From: Begonia masoniana | Lineage: Eukaryota; Streptophyta; Magnoliopsida; Cucurbitales; Begoniaceae | NCBI GenBank assembly: GCA_022432975.1 | Contig: CM039506.1 | Location: 476,671-540,670 of the forward strand | Direction of reading: 5' to 3' | DNA: 64,000 bases | In this document: one piece after another, positions 22,328 to 36,400 of the stretch | Numbering within the stretch: the first letter of the stretch is position 1 | How the letters are laid out: every line of letters starts with the position of its first letter | The notes under the pieces: model-generated | What the model was told of the DNA's origin: nothing | What the model saw: the letters and a program-made list of their open reading frames with translations, nothing else | Database searches by the model: none | Position numbers and translations under genes: made by a program

Positions 22328-23812
22328 ACTGGTTTCTCCTACGTGGGGGTTTCCAGATTGGGGTTCGGGTTCTAATTCTAGGTTCGCCTCACGTATGATT
22401 CCACTACGGGTTTCATGTGTCTAAGTTTTAGGAGAAATTAATTAAGTTATATTCGTAATCCTAAATTTTAGGAGGAAATTTAACTTAACTAAATTGAAAC
22501 CTAAACTAGAGAGGATACCCATTTTAATTAAGGATTTACTTAATTATATAAATATATATATTATTGTTTGTTTTTTTTTTTTTTTAAATGTTAAAACAAT
22601 AAAGCAAAAACAAAAAAAGAAAGCTCAGGCGATTTCGGGTAAGAGAACAGGGAAGCTCGCCGGAGTTCGAAGCGCCGAAGGGGAAAATCGGAAACTCACA
22701 CACTCAGAAAGCGCGGCAGCCGAGATTTCCATCCCTCAGCCAAGTAAACTTTCGGCGATGGTTATCGGCACGCATCAGTTTGAAAAAATCAAATTTTCTG
22801 GGCAATCAAACAACGATGCTCGTCGGCCGAACAAACAGTGAAATTTCTTGCTGTTTCCGAAAACAGAAATCACTCCGTAAACTGGTTTGCTTTGAAAGCG
22901 AAACAAATTTTGGAAAACAATTAGTAAATCTGTCGGTTTTTCTTTGCAAACGGGTTCGGCAGCAGCAGAGTAAAAATCAGGAATTTTGAACAGTTTTGGT
23001 TCTCTTAAAATAAATTGCTCTGTTTTTTTTTTTTTTTTTTTTTTGAAATTTGAACTTAGCTAAATCTCCAGAAACGACAGTTTGATGCCAAAATCATTTT
23101 GAAAACAAGAATAACACTCGGGTGGAAACACATATCAGCAACACTAAAACAGTGTAATAGGAAACAGCAACTAACAGCAACTAACAGGCAACAGAATTGA
23201 CTTCATAAATTGCAGCAAATCCACAGCAGTTGTCTTCAACAATAACATTATGCATAGTTAATCAGAGAACTCAAAACAACATGCTGATATTTAAATAAAT
23301 TAAACAGAACATTCAGTATAGACATAGTATATCAGTAAATCAGAGAACAAAAGAGATATCCAAACATGCTTGAACATAAAAGCAGATTATCAGTTCATGC
23401 TCGTGGATATTCTGGACAAAATAGAGAATTTAAACATGCTGATGCTAATGACAAGAACTACAACAGGTATTCAATAAGGCACAATAGAAACAGGCTAAGT
23501 TCTTCGGACAGAAAACAGAATTTTAGACACCAAAAGCATAAACATTGACAATAAGAAAAACAAGGAAAAACATGCTGAAAATGTGACACTAGAAAACAGA
23601 ACAGAGAACACAAAGAAAACACAAAAGAGCAGATCAATATTTGTTAACAAAAGCTTCCATACATGCTGGTTTAATCAACAGAAAGTTAGCTTAAGCAATA
23701 TGGTTTATTTTCGTTAGCAAACAGTTCACAAATGACACAAAACAACGACACAGAAAAACAACACAAACAACTGACAGAAAATACTAAATAACAAACCAGA
23801 GAGCTAACCGAG
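22328..23812 (-). other. E2 untranslated leader
   Basis: This gene-free 1.5 kb lies between the 5' PBS and gag. It contains homopolymer runs of T on the plus strand at about 22567-22586 and 23020-23044, a moderately GC-richer stretch at 22640-22770, and an A-rich, low-complexity stretch at 23100-23800. I see no conserved protein on either strand; the short open frames look random. Confidence 0.75.
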
Positions 23813-23824
23813 GCTCTGATACCA
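23813..23824 (-). other. E2 primer-binding site (initiator tRNA-Met)
   Basis: TGGTATCAGAGC on the minus strand lies 2 nt from the end of the 5' LTR, the normal position, and complements plant initiator tRNA-Met. Confidence 0.92.
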
Positions 23825-23826
23825 AA

Positions 23827-25093
23827 TGTTGTGAGCCAAACCTTAACTAAGCTCCTGCAACAGCTTAAAGAGATCGTTAGCTACTCCAGTGCTCGGCCAA
23901 GCCGAGTAACTTCAAGAACAGAAAACCAAACGTGCTAAATGCAGAACAAACAGAAACTTAAGCGTGAATGGTGTCGTGCGAGTGAAGTGAGTGTAAGATG
24001 AAAAGCGTGGTCCAGTTAATTCAACAAAGATTTACACAACCTCAAGTCGGTCAGCTAACCAATGTTTAGCTCCGACAGAACGCTTTTCCGGAGGAAGGCG
24101 TCGACTTGAGGAACCGGTTCTGTCCACCTCCTTCTGGTTTCCAGCCCTCGATAGGGAGGAGAGGAGAATGGTGGCTAGAGTTCAACAACAACCTCGGGTT
24201 GTTGAACTAGGAGGCTATCTCCTATTCGGCGAAGCCGAAGCTTACCTGCGCGGCGAAATGCCTTCGCTGTTCCTCTCGTAGGGAAACGGTCTACTTCTTC
24301 TCATAAACTGAACCAACCATTACAGACACCAATAGCGATGATAATAGTACCTAGTGGCTGGAGAACATTTGAAAATTGGCGAGAACCGTTGAAGGCGCGG
24401 GAAGAAGAGCAGTCGAGATTCCTCTGTCGCTAGTGCTTCGAGGTAGCCCTGTTTCCGTCAGCTCGCCGGTTTCCTTGCACGGCAACTTCTCCGACACAAT
24501 TGCAGCAGCGATTCGGGCCGAAAATGGAAGTGGTCCCCTCCATCTCCGAGTGCAGTCGCCGAATGTCGCCTCTGGTTTGATTCACGGTGAAGGCTTCATT
24601 TGGTTCTCTTCATTAACAGCAGCGGCCCGGTTCTTCAAGTAGCAAGTGGTCCGGTTCTTCAATGCACAGCAAATTGGTTTTCTTCATTAACCCACTCCCT
24701 TGGTTCTCAAGCCAATTAAAACCAAACCAAGCCACATCTAATCCTACCAAGCATCTAGCCCTAAATGCCTAACATGCATGCTTATATAAAATCTTAACAA
24801 AAAGGCCAATGTTTGCCCAATAAGTTTTAAAATAAAAAAATACATAAAATCAATGCTCGGGAAGACAAATTCCCATATGAGCTTCTGGTTCTCCAAGCCT
24901 TGTCTCCCAAGCAATGACGTGCTTCGGTTGCTCCGGATCTTGAGCTTCCATCTCCCACTTTACATCGGTGAGTACGTCTTCCAATTCGGTGTAAGAAATG
25001 TCACCTGCAAAAGAGTAAAGTGTGTAAGTACATAAATTAGATAAAACATGTGAATGTACCTGTGATCGTGTGATGGGCCTACGGGGAACAACA
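23827..25093 (-). repeat. E2 5' LTR (1267 bp)
   Basis: It is nearly identical to 16613-17880. Differences seen include an extra G near 24170, ATAAATAG versus ATAATAG, GGGCTTC versus GTGCTTC, TTTTG versus TTTG, one extra A near 24725, and GGGGC versus GGGGA near the end. Confidence 0.95.
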
Positions 25094-25099
25094 ATAATT

Positions 25100-27490
25100 T
25101 GTCACGACCCTATTACTGTACCCAATTTTTCCTAATTATTTTTCATTTTATTTTATACCTAGTGTTTATGCAGAAAATAATTTGAAATCTATTTAATAAA
25201 ACATTTAAAACAATTAAAACTATTTAATTAAAACTATTTTTATAACAATTTATTAAATAAAATAATGGGAGGGCAGGATTGTAAATCCTGCCCGTGGAAG
25301 AACCGCAGCGATCAGGCGCTGCGTGAGCAGCGCACGATCGCTGCATAATGCAATGATCAGGCGCTGCCAATATGCAGCGCACGATCGCTGCATAATGCAA
25401 CGATCAGGCGCTGCATGATGGCAGCGCGCGATCGCTGCCTCATGCAGCGCACGGGCGCCGCACCCCTGCTCCCTGCCTTCTCTGATTTCAAACATTTTGC
25501 TCTCTGGAATTCAAGTTTCCAGAGAGAAAAACATACCTCTTCTCCCCTCTTTTTCATTCATTTCACTGCCCCTTTTTATTCCATTTCATTGCCTCCCTGA
25601 GTATCACATTATAAACCATTTTATGAAAACAAATTGCATGGATATATTTAAAATTAGACTTTCCAAACGTTATAAAACCTGAAAATAGTTATCTATCAAA
25701 ACAGTTATTTATCAAAACAGTGACCTATCAACTAATCAGTCTCAAACAACCTAAATAGTTCTAACATATCCCCCATCAGCCCATAACGTCCCATAACCCT
25801 CAAAACACATATTTACTTCCCCACGGGTCGGTAACGCATCGACTGTACAGCACGCCACCACAGGCCATCCTCCGTCAACCGTGTCATGCCTCAGGTGGAG
25901 GGATCTCATCCTCACCTGGCTCGATGTCACCTAAAACGTCACCTACACCATAATACACGCTATGAGATAAAAATCTCAGTAAGTTCTACGTAAATGCAAA
26001 TGCGTGATCATGCATGCTCAATGCTATGAAAACAGTCCATGTCAGTTCATATATCAGTACGTGTCAGTCTATGGTTATCGGAAACGCTCGACAGATAGAT
26101 AGGGCACGTCCAGCGGTTAGACAGCCCACACCATCTGAAGGGAGGGAAACCCGCTCACCACAGAACGCCAGGTCTGAACCTCATCCCCGACAACCCCATG
26201 CCATGGTTGTTTACAGTGATACTTTACTTGCCTTTACGATGCATGTTCTTTTCATGAAATCCGTGCATAAATTCATTTTCATGTCGTTTTTAAAACCATG
26301 ATGCATGAACAGTTCAATATAGACGCAAAGTAAACAATCAACATATATACCATCAAAGACTACAAAAGCGTAACCTATAACCTGTAAAGACTAAACCTAA
26401 CTACCCATCAAAGCAATTTAAAATAAACAATCCATTGAGATCCTCGACGCGACATCAAATTACGGTGTAGGCCAATCGGCCAGAGTAAGTCACGAGAACT
26501 TACCTTGAGCGCGCTGGATCTCAAACTTCGTCCACGGGAGTCGTGTCTGAGACAAAACACGATATTTGTCGTTAAAACCAATTTAAACGATTAAATGTCC
26601 AAACTAATAAAGTCTTTAATCTAACAAATCGAAGCTTTTAAACAACGACATAACGCTTGATAAATCTGGAAATCCATATTACGAGTTATTTCCGAAAACC
26701 CGAAAATTCTATAATTTATACTTTTTCACAAATTGGTTTATCTTCGTCCAATAACGTCCAATACGTTCGATACATGCTTAATCATGGCTAACCTATTAAT
26801 TACGAGACCTAAATCGCGTTTTTCGTCGAAACCCTAATTGCAACCCTAACCCTAAATCGAACCGAAAACTCAAAATAAACGCTTAGAGGCCGAAGCTACA
26901 TACCGAGGGTTGCGAGAGGAGAAGAAACCGTGAAGGACGGAGGAGGAACGGAGGTCGGACGGAGCTCGGATTGAAGATCGGCGTCGGCGGCCGAGAGAGA
27001 AAAACACTCTCTGTTCGTGCGATCCAGAGAAGAGAAGAAAGGAAGTGAGGAAAAAGAGAGATTTGTGATGTTTAAATAAAAATTGATTTGCAAATTACCA
27101 TTTTGCCCTTCTCACTTAATTCTATTCGTTTCGTCGTTCGTTTCGTTAATCGTCCAACTATTCAGATTCTCGAAAGTTCCATATTTTACCAACAACTTCT
27201 ATTCATTGCCAGGGATTTATGAAAACTGTCCGTTCGCAATTTGGACTTCGTTCGTTATTTTTACGAGAACGTCTTTTACATTACGAAAAGTGTATTTACT
27301 CGGAATGTAGTGTTTGATCTCCGAAAATTCCCGTAATTTCCTTAAAATTCTTATTATTCGTTAGAATCGTAATGACGCTTTCTTTTTGTGAATCGGACCT
27401 GATTTGACATATTTACCAAAAATGCCATTAAATAAGGAAATGATAATATAACATAATATATCCAAAAATCCGTACAAGCCGGATATTACA
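25100..27490 (-). repeat. E1 5' LTR (2391 bp)
   Basis: This is the partner of 9590-11959, with TG...CA ends. Its palindrome array (about 25306-25460) has seven 18-nt units, one more than the 3' LTR, though two have decayed left arms (GCAATG, GCAACG). A hairpin, GGGCAGGATT (25271-25280) with AATCCTGCCC (25284-25293), is perfect here and carries one mismatch in the 3' LTR. The splice-like signals recur: ACATAC at 26898-26903, a 43-nt segment at 26504-26546, and ACTTAC at 26498-26503, as read on the plus strand. Confidence 0.95.
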
Positions 27491-30400
27491 TCCATTTCAC
27501 ATTCGAGGTTTTAACTTGAAGTGATGAGAACGACGTGTATTGAGGACCTAAAAACCTTCATAGACGAGTAATTAAGACTTAGTAATGCATTTGATTAAGC
27601 ATATGAAACTTCACTTCAATCGATTTGTTCCAACAGAGTTGAACGTATCAAGCTAATGAGAATGAGTGTTACATGACTTGTGGCTAGAACATAAGTTATC
27701 CATTTCACATTCAAGGTTTTAACTTGAAGTGATGAGAACGACGTGTATTGAGGACGCAACAACCTTCATGGACGAGTCATTAAGACTTAGTAATGCGTTT
27801 GATGAAGCATAAAAAACTTCACTTCAATCGATTTGTTCCAAAAGAGTTGAACGTATCAAGCAAATGAGGTTGAGTGTTACATGAATTGTGGTTAGAACCT
27901 AAGTTATCCATTTCACATTATAGCTTTTAACTTGAGGTGATATTAACGACGTGTATTGAGGGCCCAACAACATTCATGGATGAGTAATTAAGACTTAGTA
28001 ATGCGTTTGATGAAGCATATGAAACTTCAATTCAATCGATTTGTTCCAAAAGTGTTGAACGTATCAAGCAAATGAGGTTGAGTGCTACATGACTTGTGGT
28101 TAGAACCTAAGTTATCAATTTCACATTCGAGGTTTTAACTTAAAGTGATGAGAACGACGTGTATTGAGGACCTAACAACCTTCATGGACGAGTAATTAAG
28201 ACCTACTAATGCGTTTGATTAAGCATAAGGAACGTCACTTCAATCCATTTGTTCCAAAAGTGTTGAACGTATCAAGCAAATGAGGTTTAGTGCTACATGA
28301 CTTGTGGTTAGAACCAATGTTATCCATTCCACATTCAAGATTTTAACTTGAAGTGATGAGAACAACGTGTATTGAGGACCCAACAACCTTCATGGACGAG
28401 TAATTAAGACTTAGTAACGCGTTTGATGAAGCATATGAAACTTCACTTCAATCGATTTGTTCCAAAAGAGTTGAACATATGAAGCAAATTTGGTTGAGTG
28501 TTACATGACTTGTGGTTAGAACCTAAGTTATCAATTTCACATTCGAGGTTTTAACTTAAAGTGATGAGAACGACGTGTATTGAGGACCCAACAACCTTCA
28601 TGGACGAGTAATTAATACTTAGTAATGCATTTGATGAAGCATAAGAAACTTTACTTCAATCGATTTGTTCCAAAAGAGTTGAACGTATCAAGCAAATTAG
28701 GTTGAGTGTTACATGACATGTAGTTAGAACATAAGTTATCCATTTAACATTCAAGGTTTTAACTTGATGTGATGAGAACGACCTGTATTGAGGACGAAAC
28801 AACCTTCATGGACGAGTAATTAAGACTTAGTAATGCATTTGATGAAGCATGAGAAACTTCACTTCATTCGATTTGTTCCAAAAGAGTTGAACGTATGAAG
28901 CAAATGAGGTTGAGTGCTACATGACTTATGGTTACAACCTAAGTTATCCATTTCACATTCAAGGTTTTAACTTAAAGTGATGAGAACGACGTGTATTGAG
29001 GACCCAACAACCTTCATGGACGAGTAATTAAGACTTAGTAATGTGTTTGATGAATAATAAGAAACTTCACTTCAGTCGATTTGTTCCAAAAGAGTTGAAC
29101 GTATCAAGCAAATTAGGTTGAGTGTTACATGACTTGTGGTTAGAACCTAAGTTATCAATTTTACATTCGAGGTTTTAACTTGAAGTGATGAGAACGACGT
29201 GTATTGAGGACCACATAACCTTCATGGACGAGTAATTAAGTCTTAATAATGCGTTTGATGAAGCATAAGAAACTTCCCTTCAATCGACTTGTTCCAAAAG
29301 AGTTGAACGTATCAAGCAAATTAGGTTGAGTGTTACATGACATGTAGTTAGAACATAAGTTATCCATTTCACATTCCACATTCAAGGTTTTACCTTGAAG
29401 TTATGAGAACGACGTGTATTGAGGACGCAACAACCTTCATGGACGAGTAATGAAGACTTAGTAATGCGTTTGATGAAGCATAAGAAACTTCACTTCATTC
29501 GATTTGTTCCAAAAGAGTTGAACGTATCAAGCAAATTAGGCTGAGTGCTATATGACTTGTGGTTACAACCTAAGTTATCCATTTCACATTCAAAGTTTTA
29601 ACTTAAAGTGATGAGAACGACGTGTATTGAGGACCTAACAACCGTCATAGACGAGTAATTAAGACTTAGTAATGCGTTTGATGAATAATAAGAAACTTCA
29701 CTTCAGTCGATTTGTTCCAAAAGAGTTGAACGTATCAAGCAAATTTGTTTGAGTATTAAATGATATGTACTTAGAACATAAGTTATCCATTTCACATTCA
29801 AGGTTTTAACTTGAAGTGATGAGAACGACGTGTATTGAGAACGCAACAACCTTCATGGATGAGTAAATAAGACTTAGTAATGCATTTGATGAAGCATAAG
29901 AAACTTCACTTCCTTCGATTTGTTCCAAACGAGTTGAACGTATCAAGCAAATGAGGTTGAGTGCTACATGACTTGTGGTTACAACCTAAGTTATCCATTT
30001 CACATTCAAGGTTTTAACTTGAAGTGATGAGAACGACGTGTATTGAGGACCCAACAACCTTCATGGACGAGTAATTAAGACTTAGTAATGTGTTTGATGA
30101 ATAATAAGAAACTTCACTACAGTCGATTTGTTCCAAAAAAGTTGAACGTATCAAGCAAATTAGGTTGAGTGTTACATGACTTGTGGTTAGAACCTAAGTT
30201 ATCAATTTCACATTCGAGGTTTTAACTTGAAGTGATGAGAACGACGTGTATTGAGGACCCAACAACCTTCATGGACGAGTAATTAAGACTTAGTAATGCG
30301 TTTGATGAAGCATAAGAAACTTCACTTCAATCAATTTGTTCCATAAGAGTTGAACGTATCAAGCATATTAAGTTGAGTGTTACATGACATGTAGTTAGAA

Positions 30401-33400
30401 CATAAGTTATCCATTTCACATTCAAGGTTTTAACTTGAAGTGATGAGAACGACGTCTATTGAGGACGCAACAACCTTCATGGACGAGTAATTAAGACTTA
30501 GTAATGCGTTTGATAAAGCATAAGAAACTTCACTTCATTCGATTTGTTCCAAAAGAGTTGAACGTATGAAGCAAATGAGGTTGAGTGCTACATGACTTGT
30601 GGTTACAACCTAAGTTATCCATTTCACATTCAAGGTTTTAACTTGAAGTGATGAGAACGACGTGTATTGAGGACCCAACAACCTTCATGAATGAGTAATT
30701 AAGACTTAGTAATGCGTTTGATGAAGAATAAGAAACTTCACTTCAATCGATTTGTTCCAAAAGAGTTGAACGTATCAAGTAAATTAGGTTGAGTGGTACA
30801 TGACTTATGGTTAGAACCTAAGTTATCCATTTCACATTCGAGATTTTAACTTGAAGTGATGAGAACGACGTGTATTGAGGACCCAACAATCTTCATGGAT
30901 GAGTAATTAAGACTTAGTAACGCGTTTGATAAAGCATAAGAAACTTCACTTCAATCGATTTGTTCCAAAAGAGTTGAATGTATCAAGCAAATGAGGTTGA
31001 GTGCTACACGACTTGTGGTTACAACCTAAGTTATCCATTTCACATTCAAGGTTTTAACTTGAAGTGATAAGAACGACGTGTATTGTGGACCTAACAACCT
31101 TCATGGACGAGTAATTAAGACTTAGTAATGCATTTGGTTAAGCATATGAAACTTCACTTCAATCGATTTGTTCCAACAGAGTTGAACGTATCAAGCTAAT
31201 GAGAATGAGTGTTACATGACTTGTGGCTAGAACATAAGTTATCCATTTCACATTCAAGGTTTGAACTTGAAGTGATGAGAACGACGTGTATTGAGGATGC
31301 AACAACCTTCATGGACGAGTAATTAAGACTTAGTAATGCGTTTGATGAAGAATAAAAAACTTCACTTCAATCGATTTGTTCCAAAAGAGTTGAACGTATC
31401 AAGCAAATGAGGTTGAGTGTTACATGAATTGTGGTTAGAACCTAAGTTATCCATTTCACATTATAGGTTTTAACCTGAGGTGATATTAATGACGTGTATA
31501 GAGGGCCCAATAACATTCATGGATGAGTAATTAAGACTTAGTAATGCGTTTGATGAAGCATATGAAACTTCACTTCAATCGATTTGTTCCAAAAGTGTTG
31601 AACGTATTAAGCAAATGAAGTTCAGTGATACATGACTTGTGGTTAGAACCTAAGTTATCCATTTCACATTCAAGGTTTTAACTTGAAGTGATGAGAACGA
31701 CGTGTATTGAGGACCCAACAACCTTCGTGGAGGAGTAATTAAGACATAGTAACGCGTTTGATGAAGCATAAAATACTTCACTTCAATCGATTTGTTCCAA
31801 AAGAGTTGAACGTATCAAGCAAATTAGGTTGAGTGTTACATGACAAGTGGTTAGAACATAAGTTATCCATTTCACATTCAAGGTTTTTACTTGAAGTGAT
31901 GAGAACGACGTGTATTGAGGACGCAACAACCTTCATGGACGAGTAATTAAGAATTAGTAATGCGTTTGATGAAACATAAGAAACTTCCCTTCATTGGATT
32001 TGTTCCAAAAGAGTTGAACGTATCAAGCAAATGAGGTTGAGTGCTACATGACTTGTGGTTAGAACCTAAGTTATCCATTTCACATTCAAGGTTTTAACTT
32101 GAATTGATGAGAACGACGTGTATTGAGGACCCAACGACCTTCATGGACGAGTAATTAAGACCTACTAATGCATTTGATGAAGCATAAGAAACGCCACTTG
32201 AATCGATTTGTTCCAAAAGAGTTGAACGTATCTAGCAAATGAGGTTCAGTGCTACATGACTTGTGGTTACAACCTAAGTTATCCATTTCACATTCAAGGT
32301 TTTAACTTGAAGTGATGAGAACGACGTGTATTGAGGACCCAACAACCTTCATGGACGAATAATTAAGACTTAGTAATGCGTTTGATGAAGAATAAGAAAC
32401 TTCACTTCAATCGATTTGTTCCAAAAAAGTTGAACGTATCAAGCAAATTTGTTTGAGTATTAAATGATATGTACTTAGAACATAAGTTATCCATTTCACA
32501 TTCAAGGTTTTAACTTGAAGTGATGAGAACGACGTGTATTGAGAACGCAACAACCTTCATGGATGAGTAAATAAGACTTAGTAATGCATTTGATGAAGCA
32601 TAAGAAACTTCACTTCCTTCGATTTGTTCCAAACGAGTTGAACGTATCAAGCAAATGAGGTTGAGTGCTACATGACTTGTGGTTACAACCTAAGTTATCT
32701 ATTTCACATTCAAGGTTTTAACTTGAAGTGATGAGAACGACGTGTTTTGAGGACCCAACAACCTTCATGGACGAGTAATTAAGACTTAGTAATGCGTTTG
32801 ATGAAGAATAAGAAACTTCACTTCATCGATTTGTTCCAAAAGAGTTGAACGTATCAAGCAAATTAGGTTGAGTGTTACATGACATGTGGTAAGAACATAA
32901 GTTATCCATTTCACATTCAAGGTTTTAACTTGAACTAAAGAGAACGACTTGTATTGAGGACGCAACAACCTTCATAGACGAGTAATTAAGACTTAGTAAT
33001 GCGTTTGATGAAGCATAAGAAACTTCACTTAAATCGATTTGTTCCAAAAGAGTTGAACGTATCAAGCAAATTTGTTTGAGTATTAAATGAGATGTACTTA
33101 GAACATAAGTTATCCATTTCACATTCAAGGTTTTAACTTGAAGTGATGAGAATGACGTGTATTGTGGACCCAACAACCTTCATGGACGAGTAATTAAGAC
33201 TTAGTAATGCGTTTGATGAAACATAAGAAACTTCACTTCAATCGATTTGTCCAAAATAGTTGAACGTATCAAGCAATTAGGTTGAGTGTTACATGACATG
33301 TAGTTAGAACATAAGTTATCATTCACATTCAAGGTTTAACTTGAACGTGATAGAACGACGTGTATTGAGGACGCAAACAATCTCATGGACGAGTAATTAA

Positions 33401-36400
33401 GACTTAGTAATGCGTTGATGAAAGCATAAGAAACTTCACTTCATCGATTTGTTCCAAAAGAGTTGAACGTATCAAGCAAATGAGGTTGAGTGCTACATGA
33501 CTTGTGGTTACAACCTAAGTTATCCATTCACATTCAAGGTTTTAAACTTGAAGTGATGAGAACGACGTGTATTGAGGACCAACAACCTTCATGGACGAGT
33601 AATTAAGACTAGTAATGCATTGATGAAGCATAAGAAACTTCACTTCATATCGATTTGTTCCAAAAGAGTTGAACGTATCAGCAAATGAGGTTAGGTGCTA
33701 CATGACTTGTGTTACACCATAAGTTATCCATTTCACATATCAAGGGTTTTAACTTGAATGATGAGAAAGACGTGTATTGGGGACCCAACAACCTTCATGG
33801 ACGAGTAATTAAGACTTAGTTAATGGCGTTTGATGAAGATAAGAAACTTCACTTCAATCGATTTGTTCCAAAAGAGGTGAACGTATCAAGCAAAATTGAT
33901 TTGAGTGTTACATGACATGTGGTTACGAACATAGTTATCCATTTCACATTCAAGGTTTTAACTTGAAGTGATGAGAACGACGTGTATTGAGGACGCAACA
34001 ACCTTCATTGACGTAATTAAGACTTAGTAATGCGTTTGATGAATCATAAGAAACTTCACTTCATTCGATTTGTTTCCAAAGAGTTGAACGGATCCAAGCA
34101 AATGAGGTTGAGTGTTACATGACATGTAGTTAGAACTAAGTATGCATTTCACCTACAAGGTTTTCATCTGACGTGATGAGACGACGTGATTGAGACGCGA
34201 ACAATCTCAGACGATAATTAAGACTTAGGTAATGCGTTTGACTGAAACATAGAAACTTCACTTAATTCGATTTGTTCCAAAATAGTTGAACGTATCAAGC
34301 AATTAGGTGGTTGAGTGTTTACAGAAAGGTAGTGAAACATAAGTTATGATTTCAAACAAGGTTTTAATTGACGTGATGAGAACGAGGTATTGAGGAAGCA
34401 ACAACCGTCATGGACGAGTAATTAAGACTAGGTATGCGTTTTTGATGAAACATAAGAGAAACTTCAATTCCAGTCGATGTGTTCCAAAAAGAGTGAACGA
34501 TCAAGAAAATGAGTTTAAGTGCTACTGAATTGTGGGTACAACCTAAGTTATCCATTGCACATTACAAGGTTTTAACGAAGTGCATGACGAACGACGTGTA
34601 TTGTGGACACCAACAACCTTCATGGACGAGTAATTAAGACTTAGTAATGCGTTTGATGAATACATAAGAACTTCACTTCATTCGATTTGTTCCAAAAGAG
34701 TTGAACGTATCAAGCAAATGAGGTTGAGTGCGTACATGACTTGTGGTTGAACACTAAGTTATCCATTTCACATTCAGGTTTTAACTTGAAGTGATGAGAA
34801 CGACGTGTATTGAGGACCCAACAACCTTCATGGACGAGTAATTAAGACTTAGTTATGCGTTTGATGAAGACATAAGAAACTTCACTTCAATCGATTTGTT
34901 CCAAAAGAGTTGAACGTATCAAGCAAATTAGGTTGAGTGCTACATGACTTGTGGTTAGAACCTAAGTTATCCATTTCACATTCAGGTTTTAACTTGAAGT
35001 GATGAGAACGACGTGTATTGAGGACCCAACAACCTTCAATGGACGAGTAATTAAGACTTAGTAATGCGTTTGATGAAGCATAAGAAACTTCACTTCATCG
35101 ATTTGTTCCAAAGAGTTGAACGTATCAAGCAAATGAGGTTGAGTGCTACATGACTTGTGGTTACAACCTAAGTTTATCCATTTCACATTCAAGGTTTTAA
35201 CTTGAAGTGATGAGAACGACGTGTATTGATGGACCCAACAACCTTCATGGACGAGTTAATTAAGACTTAGTAACGCGTTTGATGAAGCATATAGAAACTT
35301 CACTTCAATCGATTTGTTCCAAAGAGTTGAACGTATCAAGCAATTAGGTTGAGTGTTACATGACTTGTGGTTAGAACATAAGTTCTCCATTTCACATTCA
35401 AGGTTTAACTTGGAAGTAATGAGGAACGACTTGTATGAGGACGCAACAACCTTCATGAAGCCGTAATTAAGACTTAGTAATGCGTTTGAGAAGATAAGAA
35501 ACTTCACTTCAATCGATTTGTTCCAAAAGAGTTGAACGTATCAAGCAAATTCTGGGTTGAGTGCTTACATGACTTGTGGTTAGAACCTAAGTTATCCATT
35601 TCACATTCAAGGTTTTAACTTGAAGTGATGAGAACGACGTGTATTGATGGACCAACAACCTTCATGGACGAGTAATTAAGACTTAGTAATGCGTTTGATG
35701 AAACATAAGAAACTTCACTTCAATCGATTTGTTCCCAAAATAGTTGAACGTATCAAGCAAATTAGGTTGAGTGTTACATGACATGTAGTTAGAACATAAG
35801 TTATGCATTTCACATACAAGGTTTTAACTTGACGTGATGAGAACGACGTGTATTGAGGACGCAACAATCTTCATGGACGAGTAATTTAAGACTTAGTAAT
35901 GCGTTTGATGAAACATAAGAAACTTCACTTCATTCGATTTGTTCCAAAATAGGTTGAACGTATCAAGCAACTTAGGTTGAGTGTTACATGACATGTAGTT
36001 TAGAACACTAAGTTATGCCATTTCACATTACAAGGTTTTAACTTGAAGTGATGAGAACGACGGTATTGAGGCCGCAAAACCTTCATGACGAGTAATTAAG
36101 ACTTAGTATGCGTTTGATGAGAACATAAGAAACTCACTGTCATTCGATTGTTCCAAAAGAGTTGAACGTATCAAGCAAATGAGTTTAGTGCTACATGACT
36201 TGTGGTTAGCAACTAAGTTATCCATTTCACATTCAAGGTTTTAACTTGAAGTGATGAGAACGACGTGTAGTGTGGACCCAACAACCTTCATGGACGAGTA
36301 ATTAAGACTTAGTAATGCGTTTGATGAAGAATAAGAAAACTTCACTTCAATCGATTGTTCCAAAAGAGTTGAACGTATCAAGCAAATTAGGTTGAGTGTT

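Larger units (their letters stand above)
16613..25093 (-). mobile_element. E2: nested chromovirus, CRM-like, degenerate pol
   Basis: This is a full-length LTR retrotransposon on the minus strand, inserted in E1 between its PBS and 5' LTR. LTRs are 16613-17880 (3') and 23827-25093 (5'), and target duplications ATAAT lie at 16608-16612 and 25094-25098. By eye the LTRs differ by about three substitutions and five single-base indels, so the insertion is very recent. PBS and polypurine tract are present. Gag, protease, RT, RNase H and integrase are all recognisable but split by several single-base frameshifts. The protease DGGSC form, the integrase tail and a pol frame that runs into the 3' LTR suggest the CRM clade (inference). 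Confidence 0.93.
9590..27490 (-). mobile_element. E1: Tekay/Del-type chromovirus LTR retrotransposon
   Basis: E1 is a complete Ty3/gypsy element read on the minus strand. Its LTRs are 9590-11959 (3') and 25100-27490 (5'), both ending TG...CA, with 5-bp target duplications TCCAT at 9585-9589 and 27491-27495. Internal parts in transcript order are PBS (16608 to 16597), gag-pol (16448 to 12000) and polypurine tract (11974 to 11960). E2 (16613-25093) is nested between PBS and 5' LTR; without it E1 is about 9.4 kb. The C-terminal chromodomain and long LTRs fit the Tekay/Del clade. The two LTRs differ by roughly 20-25 substitutions by eye (~1%), so the insertion is young. Confidence 0.95.

Noticed and set aside
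22494..23548. Plus-strand ORFs of 60-115 codons in the E2 leader
   Set aside because: They are lysine/asparagine-rich translations of low-complexity AT-rich sequence with no recognisable domain.
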